In this document: piece by piece, positions 36,312 through 44,343 of the stretch
Layout of the letters: each line of letters opens with the position of its first letter
How positions within the stretch are numbered: position 1 is the first letter of the stretch
Program-made: the position numbers and the translations under genes
Notes under the pieces: generated by a model
The model's input: the letters and a program-made list of their open reading frames with translations, nothing else
The model's database searches: none
What the model was told of the DNA's origin: nothing
Assembly (NCBI GenBank): GCA_944387065.1
Contig: CALXDM010000005.1
Location: forward strand, 33,478-97,477
Direction of reading: 5' to 3'
From: an uncultured Oscillospiraceae bacterium
GTDB lineage: Bacteria > Bacillota > Clostridia > Oscillospirales > Oscillospiraceae
DNA: 64,000 nt

Positions 36312-38006
36312 ATGAAAGTCGTCATCGTTGGAGGGGTAGCGGGAGGTGCCACAGCCGCCGCCCGCATCCGCAGGCTGGACGAACAAGCTCAGATCACGGT
36401 CTTTGAGCGCTCAGGCTATGTATCCTATGCCAACTGCGGGCTGCCCTACTACATCGGCGGGGTGATCTCCGACCGGGAAGCGCTGACCTTGCAGACGCCG
36501 GAGAGCTTTCAGCAGCGCTTCGCGGTGGACGTGCGGGTAGGCCATGAGGTCATCTCCATCGACACCCAGGCCAAGCGAGTGCGGGTGCGGGAGCTGGCCA
36601 CAGGCCGGGAGTTTGAGCAAGAGTATGACAAGCTGCTCCTCTCCCCAGGGGCCAAGCCCACCCAGCCGCCCATGCCGGGGCTGGATGACCCCAGGCTGTT
36701 CACCCTGCGCACGGTGGAGGACACCCTGCGCATCCGGCAGTATGTCCTGGAGCACAAACCCCAGTCGGTGGTGATGGCTGGCGGCGGCTTCATTGGCCTG
36801 GAGCTGGCGGAAAACCTGCGGGAACTTGGTCTGGAGGTAACCATCGTGCAGGGCATTTCCCATATGCTGCTCCAGATGGACGGAGAGATGGCGGCCTTCC
36901 TCCACGCCAAGCTGCGCCAGAAAGGCATCCGGTTGATGACGGGCTGCCTGGTGGAGGGCTTTGCCTCCACGGGGAACGGCATCCAGGCCATGATCAAGGA
37001 TGGGCCTGCAGTACAGGCAGATATGGCGGTGATGGCCATCGGCGTCACCCCAGATACCGCCTTAGCCAAGACTGCCGGTCTGGAGCTTGGACAGCGGGGC
37101 AGCATCGTGGTCAACGAGCGCATGGAGACCTCCCAGCCCAACATCTATGCCGTGGGCGACGCGGTACAGGTGCGCCACCTGGTCTCCGGACGGGAGACCC
37201 TAATCGCCCTGGCCGGGCCGGCCAACAAGCAGGGCCGGATCGCCGCGGACAACATCTGCGGCGGGGATAGCCGCTATCGGGGGGCGCTGGGCTCCTTCGT
37301 CCTCAAAGTATTTGACATGACCGCTGCCTCCACCGGGCTGAGCGAGGAGGCCGCCGTGGCCGCAGGCATCAACTGCGACAAGCTCTACCTGGCCCCGGCC
37401 AACCACGCGGGGTACTATCCCGGGGGCAAGGTCATGATGATGAAGGTGCTCTTTGAGCGGGACAGCTTCCGCCTGCTGGGCGCCCAGATCGTGGGCTACG
37501 AAGGGGTGGATAAACGCATTGACGTGCTGGCCACCGCCCTCCAGGCCGGCCTCACCGTCCCGGAACTGAAGGACCTGGACCTCGCCTATGCTCCACCCTA
37601 TTCCTCGGCCAAGGATCCGGTGAATATGGCAGGCTTCATGGCAGAAAACCTGCGGGACGGATTGGTCCAGCAGTTCCATTGGGACGAGGTGGACGCCCTG
37701 CCCCGGGACGGCAGCGTGACGCTGCTGGATGTGCGCACCCCAGCGGAGTACGCCATGGGCCACATCGACGGCTTCCAGAACATCCCCCTGGACGAGCTGC
37801 GCCCACGCATGGGCGAGCTACCTGCGGGCAAACCGGTTTACGCCCACTGCCAGAGCGGGCTGCGCAGCTATGTGGCCTGCCGGATGCTGGCCCAGAGCGG
37901 GTTTACCTGCTACAACCTCTCGGGCAGCTACCTGCTCTACGCTACCGCCACCCAACACTACTCCCCCGCCCCCTCTGCCGATCCCTGCGGCCGGGAGCGG
38001 CGGTAA
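36312..38006 (+). CDS. CoA-disulfide reductase/persulfide reductase with C-terminal rhodanese domain
   Basis: A 564-residue flavoprotein. Residues 1-450 are the pyridine nucleotide-disulfide oxidoreductase fold: FAD motif VIVGGVAGGATAAARIRR (4-21), the single active-site Cys in SYANCGLPYY (Cys42), the NAD(P)H motif VVMAGGGFIGLELAENL and a second FAD motif YAVGDAVQV. Residues about 465-555 are a rhodanese domain with the catalytic loop HCQSGLRS. Such CoADR-Rhd fusions reduce CoA disulfide, CoA persulfide or polysulfide with NAD(P)H, in thiol homeostasis or sulfur metabolism. AAGGTGG precedes the ATG at 36312. It is monocistronic and divergent from the giant gene. Confidence 0.92.
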   Translation: MKVVIVGGVAGGATAAARIRRLDEQAQITVFERSGYVSYANCGLPYYIGGVISDREALTLQTPESFQQRFAVDVRVGHEVISIDTQAKRVRVRELATGREFEQEYDKLLLSPGAKPTQPPMPGLDDPRLFTLRTVEDTLRIRQYVLEHKPQSVVMAGGGFIGLELAENLRELGLEVTIVQGISHMLLQMDGEMAAFLHAKLRQKGIRLMTGCLVEGFASTGNGIQAMIKDGPAVQADMAVMAIGVTPDTALAKTAGLELGQRGSIVVNERMETSQPNIYAVGDAVQVRHLVSGRETLIALAGPANKQGRIAADNICGGDSRYRGALGSFVLKVFDMTAASTGLSEEAAVAAGINCDKLYLAPANHAGYYPGGKVMMMKVLFERDSFRLLGAQIVGYEGVDKRIDVLATALQAGLTVPELKDLDLAYAPPYSSAKDPVNMAGFMAENLRDGLVQQFHWDEVDALPRDGSVTLLDVRTPAEYAMGHIDGFQNIPLDELRPRMGELPAGKPVYAHCQSGLRSYVACRMLAQSGFTCYNLSGSYLLYATATQHYSPAPSADPCGRERR

Positions 38007-38029
38007 CCAAACAGAGAAAGCCAACAACG

Positions 38030-38065
38030 CAGACAGCCGCCACCCGGAAGGGTGGCGGCTGTCTG
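38030..38065. terminator. Terminator hairpin shared by convergent genes
   Basis: A perfect 16-bp stem (38030-38045 with 38050-38065) with a GGAA loop lies between the reductase gene and tyrS. The minus-strand side is followed by a U-rich stretch; the plus side is weaker. Confidence 0.65.
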
Positions 38066-38094
38066 TCTACGCGGGTTGCAGGGCCTATCCTACT

Positions 38095-39324
38095 TCAGGG
38101 GGCCAGACGGGCCCGGTGGAACACCTTTTTGCCCTTTTTGAGCAAAAGCCCTTCGCCGGCAAAGTCCTGCCGGTCCAGCCGGGCATTGGGATCGGTGAGC
38201 TTCTGGTCGCCGATGGATATCCCCCCCTGCTGGATCAGCCGGCGGGCCTCGCCGTTGGAGGCGGCCAGGCCGCACCGGACCAGCAGGGTGAGCACGCCGA
38301 TCTGACCATCTGTAAAATCATCAGAACCCAGCTGAGTGGCGGGCATGTTGGAGCTGTCTCCTCCACCGGAAAACAGGGCCCTGGCGGCGCTCTGGGCCTG
38401 CTCGGCCTCCTGCTCGCCATGGACCAGCTTGGTCAGCTCGTAGGCCAGGATCTCCTTGGCCTGGTTGAGCTGAGCCCCCTGCCAGGTATCCATCTCGTCA
38501 ATCTGTTCCAGGGGCAGGAAGGTGAGCATGCGCACGCACTTCATCACGTCCGCATCCTCCACATTGCGCCAGTACTGATAGAAGTCATAGGGGCTGGTCT
38601 TGTTGGGATCCAGCCACACGGCGTTGCCCGCGGTCTTGCCCATCTTATTTCCCTGGGAATCGGTGAGCAGGGCGATGGTCATGGCATGGGCGTCCTGGCC
38701 CAGCTTCCGGCGGATCAGTTCGGTGCCCCCCAGCATGTTGCTCCACTGGTCGTTGCCGCCAAACTGCATGTTGCAGCCGTAGTGCTGAAACAGATAGTAA
38801 AAATCGTAGGACTGCATGGGCATATAGTTGAACTCCAGGAAAGACAGCCCCTTTTCCATGCGCTGCTTAAAGCACTCGGCCCGGAGCATGTTGTTCACCG
38901 AGAAGCAGGCCCCCACCTCCCGGATAAACTCCACATAGTTCAGCTCCAGCAGCCAGTCGGCGTTGTTCACCATCCGGGCCTTGTCGGGGCCAAACTCGAT
39001 GAAGCGCTCCATCTGCTTTTGGAAGCAGTCACAGTTGTGCTGGATGATTTCCCGGGTCATCATCGAGCGCATATCCGTGCGCCCGGAGGGGTCCCCAATC
39101 ATAGCCGTGCCCCCTCCGATGAGGGCGATGGGTTTGTTTCCCGCCATCTGAAGGCGCTTCATCAGGGTCAGGGCCATGAAATGGCCCACGTGCAGGCTGT
39201 CCGCCGTGGGGTCAAAGCCAATATAGAAGGTGGCCTTGCCCTGGTCGATCATGGTGCGGATCTCTTCCTCGTCGGTCACCTGGGCGATCAGGCCCCGGGC
39301 GACCAGTTCCTCGTACAGCGTCAT
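38095..39324 (-). CDS. tyrS: Tyrosyl-tRNA synthetase
   Basis: A 409-residue class I synthetase. The HIGH-type motif lies in FDPTADSLHVGHFMAL (about 37-52) and the KMSKS-type loop is KMGKT near residue 233. An S4-like RNA-binding domain forms the C-terminus (about 340-409). AAAGGAGC precedes the ATG at 39324; open frame upstream of it belongs to the leader. Expression is controlled by the T-box leader at 39398-39656. It is monocistronic. Confidence 0.96.
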   Translation of the reverse strand: MTLYEELVARGLIAQVTDEEEIRTMIDQGKATFYIGFDPTADSLHVGHFMALTLMKRLQMAGNKPIALIGGGTAMIGDPSGRTDMRSMMTREIIQHNCDCFQKQMERFIEFGPDKARMVNNADWLLELNYVEFIREVGACFSVNNMLRAECFKQRMEKGLSFLEFNYMPMQSYDFYYLFQHYGCNMQFGGNDQWSNMLGGTELIRRKLGQDAHAMTIALLTDSQGNKMGKTAGNAVWLDPNKTSPYDFYQYWRNVEDADVMKCVRMLTFLPLEQIDEMDTWQGAQLNQAKEILAYELTKLVHGEQEAEQAQSAARALFSGGGDSSNMPATQLGSDDFTDGQIGVLTLLVRCGLAASNGEARRLIQQGGISIGDQKLTDPNARLDRQDFAGEGLLLKKGKKVFHRARLAP

Positions 39325-39397
39325 TGTCTTAGCTCCTTTCCCGTTCAAACTTGGCCCACATATCGGGTAGGCCGCGGGAAGGGGCGCGCCATGGGCA

Positions 39398-39656
39398 AAG
39401 AAAAACGCCCCTGTCCCAAAGGACAGAGGGCGAACGCTCGCGGTACCACCTCTGTTCACTCCGCCCTCGCGGGCGAAGCCTCAGAGAGTCAGAGACTCTG
39501 CACGCTGTACCGGGCGCAACCCGTCCACCCCTACTGGGACAAGGTCCGTTCAGGGGGCTGCTCCAGGGGGTATTGGGCGAAGTTCCTCTCTCCCTTTCAC
39601 CGGCCGGGAGCTCTCTGTGCAGGAGGTCAACGCCTACTCTTCCCTTTCTACGCATT
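39398..39656 (-). promoter_or_regulatory. T-box leader of tyrS
   Basis: A minus-strand leader of about 260 nt. The T-box core AGGTGGTACCGCG is near 39440-39453. It is followed by a terminator stem (39406-39416 with 39421-39432) and a U-tract (A-run 39398-39405). T-box RNAs bind uncharged tRNA and then switch from terminator to antiterminator. A UAC triplet at 39570-39572, on the 3' side of stem I, is a candidate tyrosine specifier and would fit the gene; that placement is tentative. Confidence 0.92.
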
Positions 39657-39662
39657 GTCAGC

Positions 39663-39691
39663 ATCATAGCACAGAGAAATGGCAAAGTCAA
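39663..39691 (-). promoter_or_regulatory. Sigma-A promoter of tyrS
   Basis: On the minus strand TTGACT (39686-39691), a 17-base spacer and TATGAT (39663-39668). Transcription would begin at the start of the T-box leader. Confidence 0.75.
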
Positions 39692-39703
39692 ATCTTTTTT
39701 CCC

Positions 39704-40489
39704 TCATGGCAGCAGACCAAAATGCCGCAGCGCCTTGCTCACGCCGTCCTCCTCCACGGTATCGGTGACATAGTCCGCCTGATCCTTCACCACCTGGACC
39801 GCGTTGCCCATGGCCACACTGGTTCCTGCCAGAGCCAGCATGGACAGGTCGTTCACCCCGTCCCCAAAAGCCACGATCTCCTCCCGCTTCAGCCCATAAA
39901 CCTCCAGAGTGGCCCGGATCCCCGCCGCCTTGCCCTCCCCCACGGGGATGATATCCACCCCCTTGGGGTGCCAGCGGGTATGGGTGCAGTGGGGCATCGC
40001 GTCCAGAAAGAGCGCCTCCTCCCCCGCCTCCACCAGGGGAATGAACTGGTAGATCTTCCGCTCCAGCATCCACTCCGGGGGACGCACTGGGTAGGGCGGG
40101 GTGTGCATATAGGAGAAGATCTCCAGCGCCCGCCGGTTGAGCTGGCTGACATAGCTCTCCCCGTCGGAGGCCATCAGGGCCGCCAGCTGCGGGTGGGCCC
40201 GGAGCACCTTGCAGGCCCCCTCCAGGTCGCCCTGGCGGATGGGATGGTCCAGATAGAGCCCATGGTCGTTGTAGCAGCAGTGGCCGTTGAGGGTCACATA
40301 GCCGTCAAAGCGCAGGTCCCGCAGCATCCCGGTGCGCGCCAGGTCCTGCCGGGAGCGTCCGGTGGCCAGGAAGAGCAGCAATCCTCGATCCCGCAGGGCC
40401 AGCAGATCGGCCCGCAGGCGGTCGGTGACCACTCCCAGACGAAAGGAGACCAGGGTGCCGTCCACATCGAAAAAAGCCGCTTTGATCAT
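39704..40489 (-). CDS. Cof-type HAD-superfamily phosphatase
   Basis: A 261-residue HAD hydrolase of the Cof/type IIB class. Motif I is FFDVDGTLV (6-14) with the nucleophilic Asp, motif II is FLATGRSR, and the metal-binding motif IV is FGDGVNDLSMLALAG. These enzymes dephosphorylate sugar phosphates, flavin or pyridoxal phosphate; the substrate here is unknown. The start overlaps the recN stop as ATGA, so it is translated with recN. It is the last gene of the run that begins at the spoIIIA/asp23 region. Confidence 0.9.
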   Translation of the reverse strand: MIKAAFFDVDGTLVSFRLGVVTDRLRADLLALRDRGLLLFLATGRSRQDLARTGMLRDLRFDGYVTLNGHCCYNDHGLYLDHPIRQGDLEGACKVLRAHPQLAALMASDGESYVSQLNRRALEIFSYMHTPPYPVRPPEWMLERKIYQFIPLVEAGEEALFLDAMPHCTHTRWHPKGVDIIPVGEGKAAGIRATLEVYGLKREEIVAFGDGVNDLSMLALAGTSVAMGNAVQVVKDQADYVTDTVEEDGVSKALRHFGLLP

Positions 40490-42201
40490 CTCTGCTTCGG
40501 TCCTCCCCTCTCCTGGCCCGCCTTATACGCCTGCGCCTGCTCCAGCATCTCCTGGGCCCCGTCCAGGGCGGTCTGGGTGACCCGCTCCCCGCTGGTCAGC
40601 CGAGCCAGTTCCTGCCGGCGCTGGGCCTGCTCCAGCCGCTCCACCGCCGTATAGGTACGCCCGTCCCGCTCCCTCTTCTCCACGCAGAAATGCACGTCCC
40701 CCATCGCGGCGATCTGGGGCAGGTGGGTGACGCACAACACCTGCTTGGACTGGGCCACCTGGAACAGCTTCCGGGCCACCTTGTCCGCCGCCCGACCGGA
40801 CACGCCGGTGTCCACCTCGTCAAAAATCAGGGTGGACACCTGCTCGGTCTCAGCCAGCACGTTCTTCAGGGCCAGCATGATCCGGGCCAGCTCCCCGCCG
40901 GAGGCCACCCGCTGGATGGGGCGCAGCTCCTCCCCCAGATTGGCCGACATGAGAAAGCGCACCTCGTCCACGCCGGTGGCGTCCATGCCGTCCTGGGCCT
41001 GCTTGGGAGCAAAGGCCACCGAAAAGCGCACCTTGGGCATATCCAGCTGGGCCAGCTCCTGGCCAATCCGCTCCTCCAGCCCCCCAGCCGCCGCCCGGCG
41101 GGCCTGGGAGAGGGCCTGGGCCGCTTGCCCCGCCTGGGCAAGCGCCCCATCCAGCTCCTCCTGGAGCTGCTGCATTCGCTGGTCGGAGCCCTGGATCTGA
41201 TCCAGCTGCCTGCGGCAGTCGTCCAGAAAGGCCAGCATCTCCCCCTCGCTGCCCCCGTACTTGCGCTTGAGCCGGTGCAGTTGGTCCAGCCGGCCCTCCA
41301 GCTCGTCCAGCTCCCCAGGCTGAAACTCCATGGACTCCCGCAGCGCCCGCAGGGACTCGGCCACGTCCTCCGCCTCATAGCGCAGCTCCTGAGTCCGATC
41401 GGCCAGCTGGGCCAGCTCCTGGCTGTGTCGGCCGCCCTGGGAGAGCTGCTGGGCGGCCTGGTCCAGCAGCGCCGCCGCCCCCAGGCCGTCCTCCCCGCCG
41501 GTGAGGGCGGCCCAGGCCCCGTCCACGGACAGGGTCAGGCGCTCGGCGTTGCGCAGCAGATCCCGGCGGGCAGCCAGTTCCTGCTCCTCCCCCTCCCGCA
41601 GCTGGGCCCGCTCCAGCTCGTCGATTTGATAGCGCAGCGTGTCCACCCGCCGGGCCTTCTCCCCCTCGTCCATGGCCAGCCGCTCCAGCTCCCCCCGCAG
41701 GGCGCGCACCCGCTCATAGCGCTGGGCAAAAGCCTGGCGCTGTTTCCCCAGGCCCCCAAAGCTGTCCAGGTAGTCCAGGTGGCAGCTCTCGTCCAGCAGC
41801 TGCTGGCCGTCGTGCTGGCCGTGGATGTTCAACAGCTGGCAGCCCAGCGCCCGCAATTGGGTGACCAGCACGGGCCGGCCATTGACCCGGCACACGTTCT
41901 TCCCGTCGGCCTGGATGGAGCGCTCCAGCAGCAGCTCCCCATTCTCGTCCGGGCCCAGCCCCTCCTGCCGGAACCACGCCAAGTCAGGCAGGTTCTGAAA
42001 CAGCGCCGACACCTGGGCCGATTTGGCCCCCGTGCGGATCAGATCCCGGCTGGTGCGCTGCCCGATGATGGCGCCGATGGCGTCGATCACGATGGACTTG
42101 CCCGCGCCGGTCTCGCCGGTGAGCACGTTGAGCCCCTCCCCAAAGGCGATGTCCGCCCGGGAGATCACCGCGATATTCTCAATATGCAGCAGGGACAGCA
42201 T
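40486..42201 (-). CDS. recN: DNA repair protein RecN
   Basis: A 571-residue SMC-like ATPase that acts early at double-strand breaks. The Walker A motif GETGAGKSIVIDAI lies near residues 29-42, two coiled-coil arms span about 160-380, and the C-terminal head has VASGGELARIMLALK and Walker B LIFDEVDTGVSGRAA. The length is normal. It follows argR by 12 bases; the argR-recN pair is conserved in Firmicutes. Confidence 0.96.
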   Translation of the reverse strand: MLSLLHIENIAVISRADIAFGEGLNVLTGETGAGKSIVIDAIGAIIGQRTSRDLIRTGAKSAQVSALFQNLPDLAWFRQEGLGPDENGELLLERSIQADGKNVCRVNGRPVLVTQLRALGCQLLNIHGQHDGQQLLDESCHLDYLDSFGGLGKQRQAFAQRYERVRALRGELERLAMDEGEKARRVDTLRYQIDELERAQLREGEEQELAARRDLLRNAERLTLSVDGAWAALTGGEDGLGAAALLDQAAQQLSQGGRHSQELAQLADRTQELRYEAEDVAESLRALRESMEFQPGELDELEGRLDQLHRLKRKYGGSEGEMLAFLDDCRRQLDQIQGSDQRMQQLQEELDGALAQAGQAAQALSQARRAAAGGLEERIGQELAQLDMPKVRFSVAFAPKQAQDGMDATGVDEVRFLMSANLGEELRPIQRVASGGELARIMLALKNVLAETEQVSTLIFDEVDTGVSGRAADKVARKLFQVAQSKQVLCVTHLPQIAAMGDVHFCVEKRERDGRTYTAVERLEQAQRRQELARLTSGERVTQTALDGAQEMLEQAQAYKAGQERGGPKQR

Positions 42202-42213
42202 GGTCGTTCCACC

Positions 42214-42669
42214 TCAATCCAACATAGAGCCCATTTCCTTGCACAGCTCGGCCGCCAACTGGTTGTTGCGCATGATCAGGATGACGGTGTCATCCCCCGC
42301 CAGCGAACCCACCAGCCCGTCGATCTCCATGCCGTCCAGCGCCGCCCCCGCGGCGGGGGCCAGGCCGGGCATGGTCTTGACCACCACGATATTTTGCGCC
42401 ATATCAAAGGAGGTAACCCCCTCCTTGAAGATGTTGCGCAGCCGCCCGGCAAAGTTGGGGTGGGCGGGCTTGGCCGCCGCAGCCACATATTTGTAGCGCC
42501 CCTCCCCGGTGGGCTGCTTGACCAGGTTCAGCTCCTTGATGTCCCGGGAGATGGTCGCCTGGGTCGCCCGGATGCCGCAAGCGCGCAGGCAGTCCAGCAT
42601 CTGCTCCTGGGTCTCGATGTCCTGGCGGACCACCAGGCGCAGGATCTCCGCTTGCCGTTTGGCCTTCAT
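42214..42669 (-). CDS. argR: Arginine repressor ArgR
   Basis: A 151-residue hexameric regulator. The N-terminal winged helix includes ATQATISRDIKELNLVK (about 34-50) and the C-terminal arginine-binding/oligomerisation domain ends with GLVGSLAGDDTVILIMRNN. ArgR controls arginine synthesis and catabolism in response to arginine. No ARG box was identified in this window. It lies between nadK and recN, its usual place. Confidence 0.94.
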   Translation of the reverse strand: MKAKRQAEILRLVVRQDIETQEQMLDCLRACGIRATQATISRDIKELNLVKQPTGEGRYKYVAAAAKPAHPNFAGRLRNIFKEGVTSFDMAQNIVVVKTMPGLAPAAGAALDGMEIDGLVGSLAGDDTVILIMRNNQLAAELCKEMGSMLD

Positions 42670-42673
42670 CCCA

Positions 42674-43540
42674 TCACGACCTCCCCAGTTTCTGGTTAAT
42701 CCGCTCGTAGAAGCTGCGCCCCGTCAGCTTGACCAGCTTGGTCACCCGCTCTGAGCGCCGGCATTCCACCCAGTCCCCCGGCTGGACCCGGAAGGCCCTG
42801 CCCCCGTCCACCGACAGGTAGGCTGTCTTGCGGCTGCCCGGCGGGACGCGCACGCCCACCACTCGGCCGCTGTCCAACACGAAGGGTTTGGCGTGCAGCG
42901 AGTGGGCGCACACCGGCGTGACGATCACGTTGGCCGCGGTGGGCTCCACAATGGGGCCCCCCGCCGCCAGCGAGTAGGCGGTGGAGCCGGTTGGGGTGGC
43001 CACGATGACCCCGTCCCCGGAAAAAGCGGAGATGGTGGCCCGGTCCCCGGTCACCTCCAAGTCCAGCACCCGGGCCACCGAGCCCTTGGTGACCACCGCG
43101 TCGTTCAGCGCCGTCTCCCGGAAGATCCTGCGCCCCTCCCGGCGCACCGCCACATCCAGCATCATCCGCCGCTCCACATCGAACTTTCCCCCTGCCAGCC
43201 GGGCCAACAAAGACAGCTCGCCATGCTCCAGCTCCGCCATAAAGCCCACGCTGCCCAGGTTGATGCCCAGCACCGGGACGTTGTAGGGGTTGGCGTCCCG
43301 GGCCGCGTGGAGGATGGTCCCGTCCCCGCCAAAGCACACCAGCACATCCGCCCGCTTGAGCTCCTGCTTCATCCCCTTCAGCGCCACATGGGCGGGCAGC
43401 TCCAGGCGGCTGCTGGCCTCCGGCTCAAAGGGCAGGCAGACCGCCGTCTCCACCCCGCATCCCTCCAAGATGCGGATGGCGCTCTGGGCCGCCTTCAGCC
43501 CCCTGTCCCGATAGGGGTTTGGGCACAGCACCACTTTCAA
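42674..43540 (-). CDS. nadK: NAD kinase
   Basis: A 288-residue ATP-NAD kinase that makes NADP. The GGDGT motif lies in VCFGGDGTILHAAR (about 68-81), the substrate motif in LNDAVVTKG, and the Gly-rich signature in TPTGSTAYSLAAGGPI. The start is a TTG that overlaps the tlyA stop (TTGA) and has GGAGG seven bases upstream, so the gene is coupled to tlyA. Confidence 0.95.
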   Translation of the reverse strand: MKVVLCPNPYRDRGLKAAQSAIRILEGCGVETAVCLPFEPEASSRLELPAHVALKGMKQELKRADVLVCFGGDGTILHAARDANPYNVPVLGINLGSVGFMAELEHGELSLLARLAGGKFDVERRMMLDVAVRREGRRIFRETALNDAVVTKGSVARVLDLEVTGDRATISAFSGDGVIVATPTGSTAYSLAAGGPIVEPTAANVIVTPVCAHSLHAKPFVLDSGRVVGVRVPPGSRKTAYLSVDGGRAFRVQPGDWVECRRSERVTKLVKLTGRSFYERINQKLGRS

Positions 43541-44343
43541 AGCTCCACCTCCTCCGCTTGCTCATGGGAACGCCTGACCAGCTCGGCCAGATCCCCAGGG
43601 GCGGCCGGGCCCGGCCGCGCCTCCAGATACCCCAGGTACTCCAAGTTCCCCTCCGGCCCCCGGATGGGGGAGACGTCCATGCCCCGGACGGTGAAGCCGG
43701 CCTGGGCGGCGTGGTCCAAAAAGCGCTCCAACACCTCCAGGTGGACCGCCGGGTCCCGCACCACCCCCTTCTTGCCCACCTTCTCCCGCCCCGCCTCAAA
43801 CTGGGGTTTGATCAGGGCGGCCACTTGGCCGTCCTCCCCCAAAAGGGGACGCAGGGCGGGCAGGATGAGCTTGAGGGAGATGAAGGACACGTCCACGCTG
43901 GCAAAGTCCAGCTCCTCCGGGATCTGCTCCCTTGTGAGGTAACGGGCGTTGGTGCGCTCCAGGCAGACCACCCGGGGATCGCTGCGCAGGGACCAGGCCA
44001 GCTGGCCGTACCCCACGTCTACGGCGTAGACCCGGGCTGCCCCATGCTGGAGCATACAGTCGGTAAAGCCCCCGGTGGACGCTCCGATGTCCGCGGCCAC
44101 CTTCCCGTCCAGGCAGATGGGAAAGCACTGCATGGCTTTCTCCAGCTTCAGGCCCCCCCGGCTGACGTAGCGCAGCTTTCCCCGCACCTCCAGAGGGACG
44201 TCCTCGTCCAGGGCCATGCCCGGCTTATCCAGCCGGCGGCTGCCGGAGAAGACCGCCCCGGCCATGATGACCGCCTGGGCCCGCTGCCGGCTGTCCGCCA
44301 GCCCCCGTTCCACCAGCAGCATGTCCAGCCGCTTCTTGGCCAT
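43537..44343 (-). CDS. tlyA: TlyA-family rRNA 2'-O-methyltransferase
   Basis: A 268-residue protein: an S4 RNA-binding domain (about 4-62, RLDMLLVERGLADSRQRAQ) followed by an FtsJ-like methyltransferase. The SAM motif is DIGASTGGFTDCMLQHGA, and the catalytic-type residues appear in VDVSFISL and KPQFEAGR. TlyA methylates 16S and/or 23S rRNA riboses; in Firmicutes it lies between dxs and nadK, as here. GGAGGTGAT precedes the ATG. Its first 119 bases overlap the 3' end of dxs in another frame. Confidence 0.92.
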   Translation of the reverse strand: MAKKRLDMLLVERGLADSRQRAQAVIMAGAVFSGSRRLDKPGMALDEDVPLEVRGKLRYVSRGGLKLEKAMQCFPICLDGKVAADIGASTGGFTDCMLQHGAARVYAVDVGYGQLAWSLRSDPRVVCLERTNARYLTREQIPEELDFASVDVSFISLKLILPALRPLLGEDGQVAALIKPQFEAGREKVGKKGVVRDPAVHLEVLERFLDHAAQAGFTVRGMDVSPIRGPEGNLEYLGYLEARPGPAAPGDLAELVRRSHEQAEEVEL

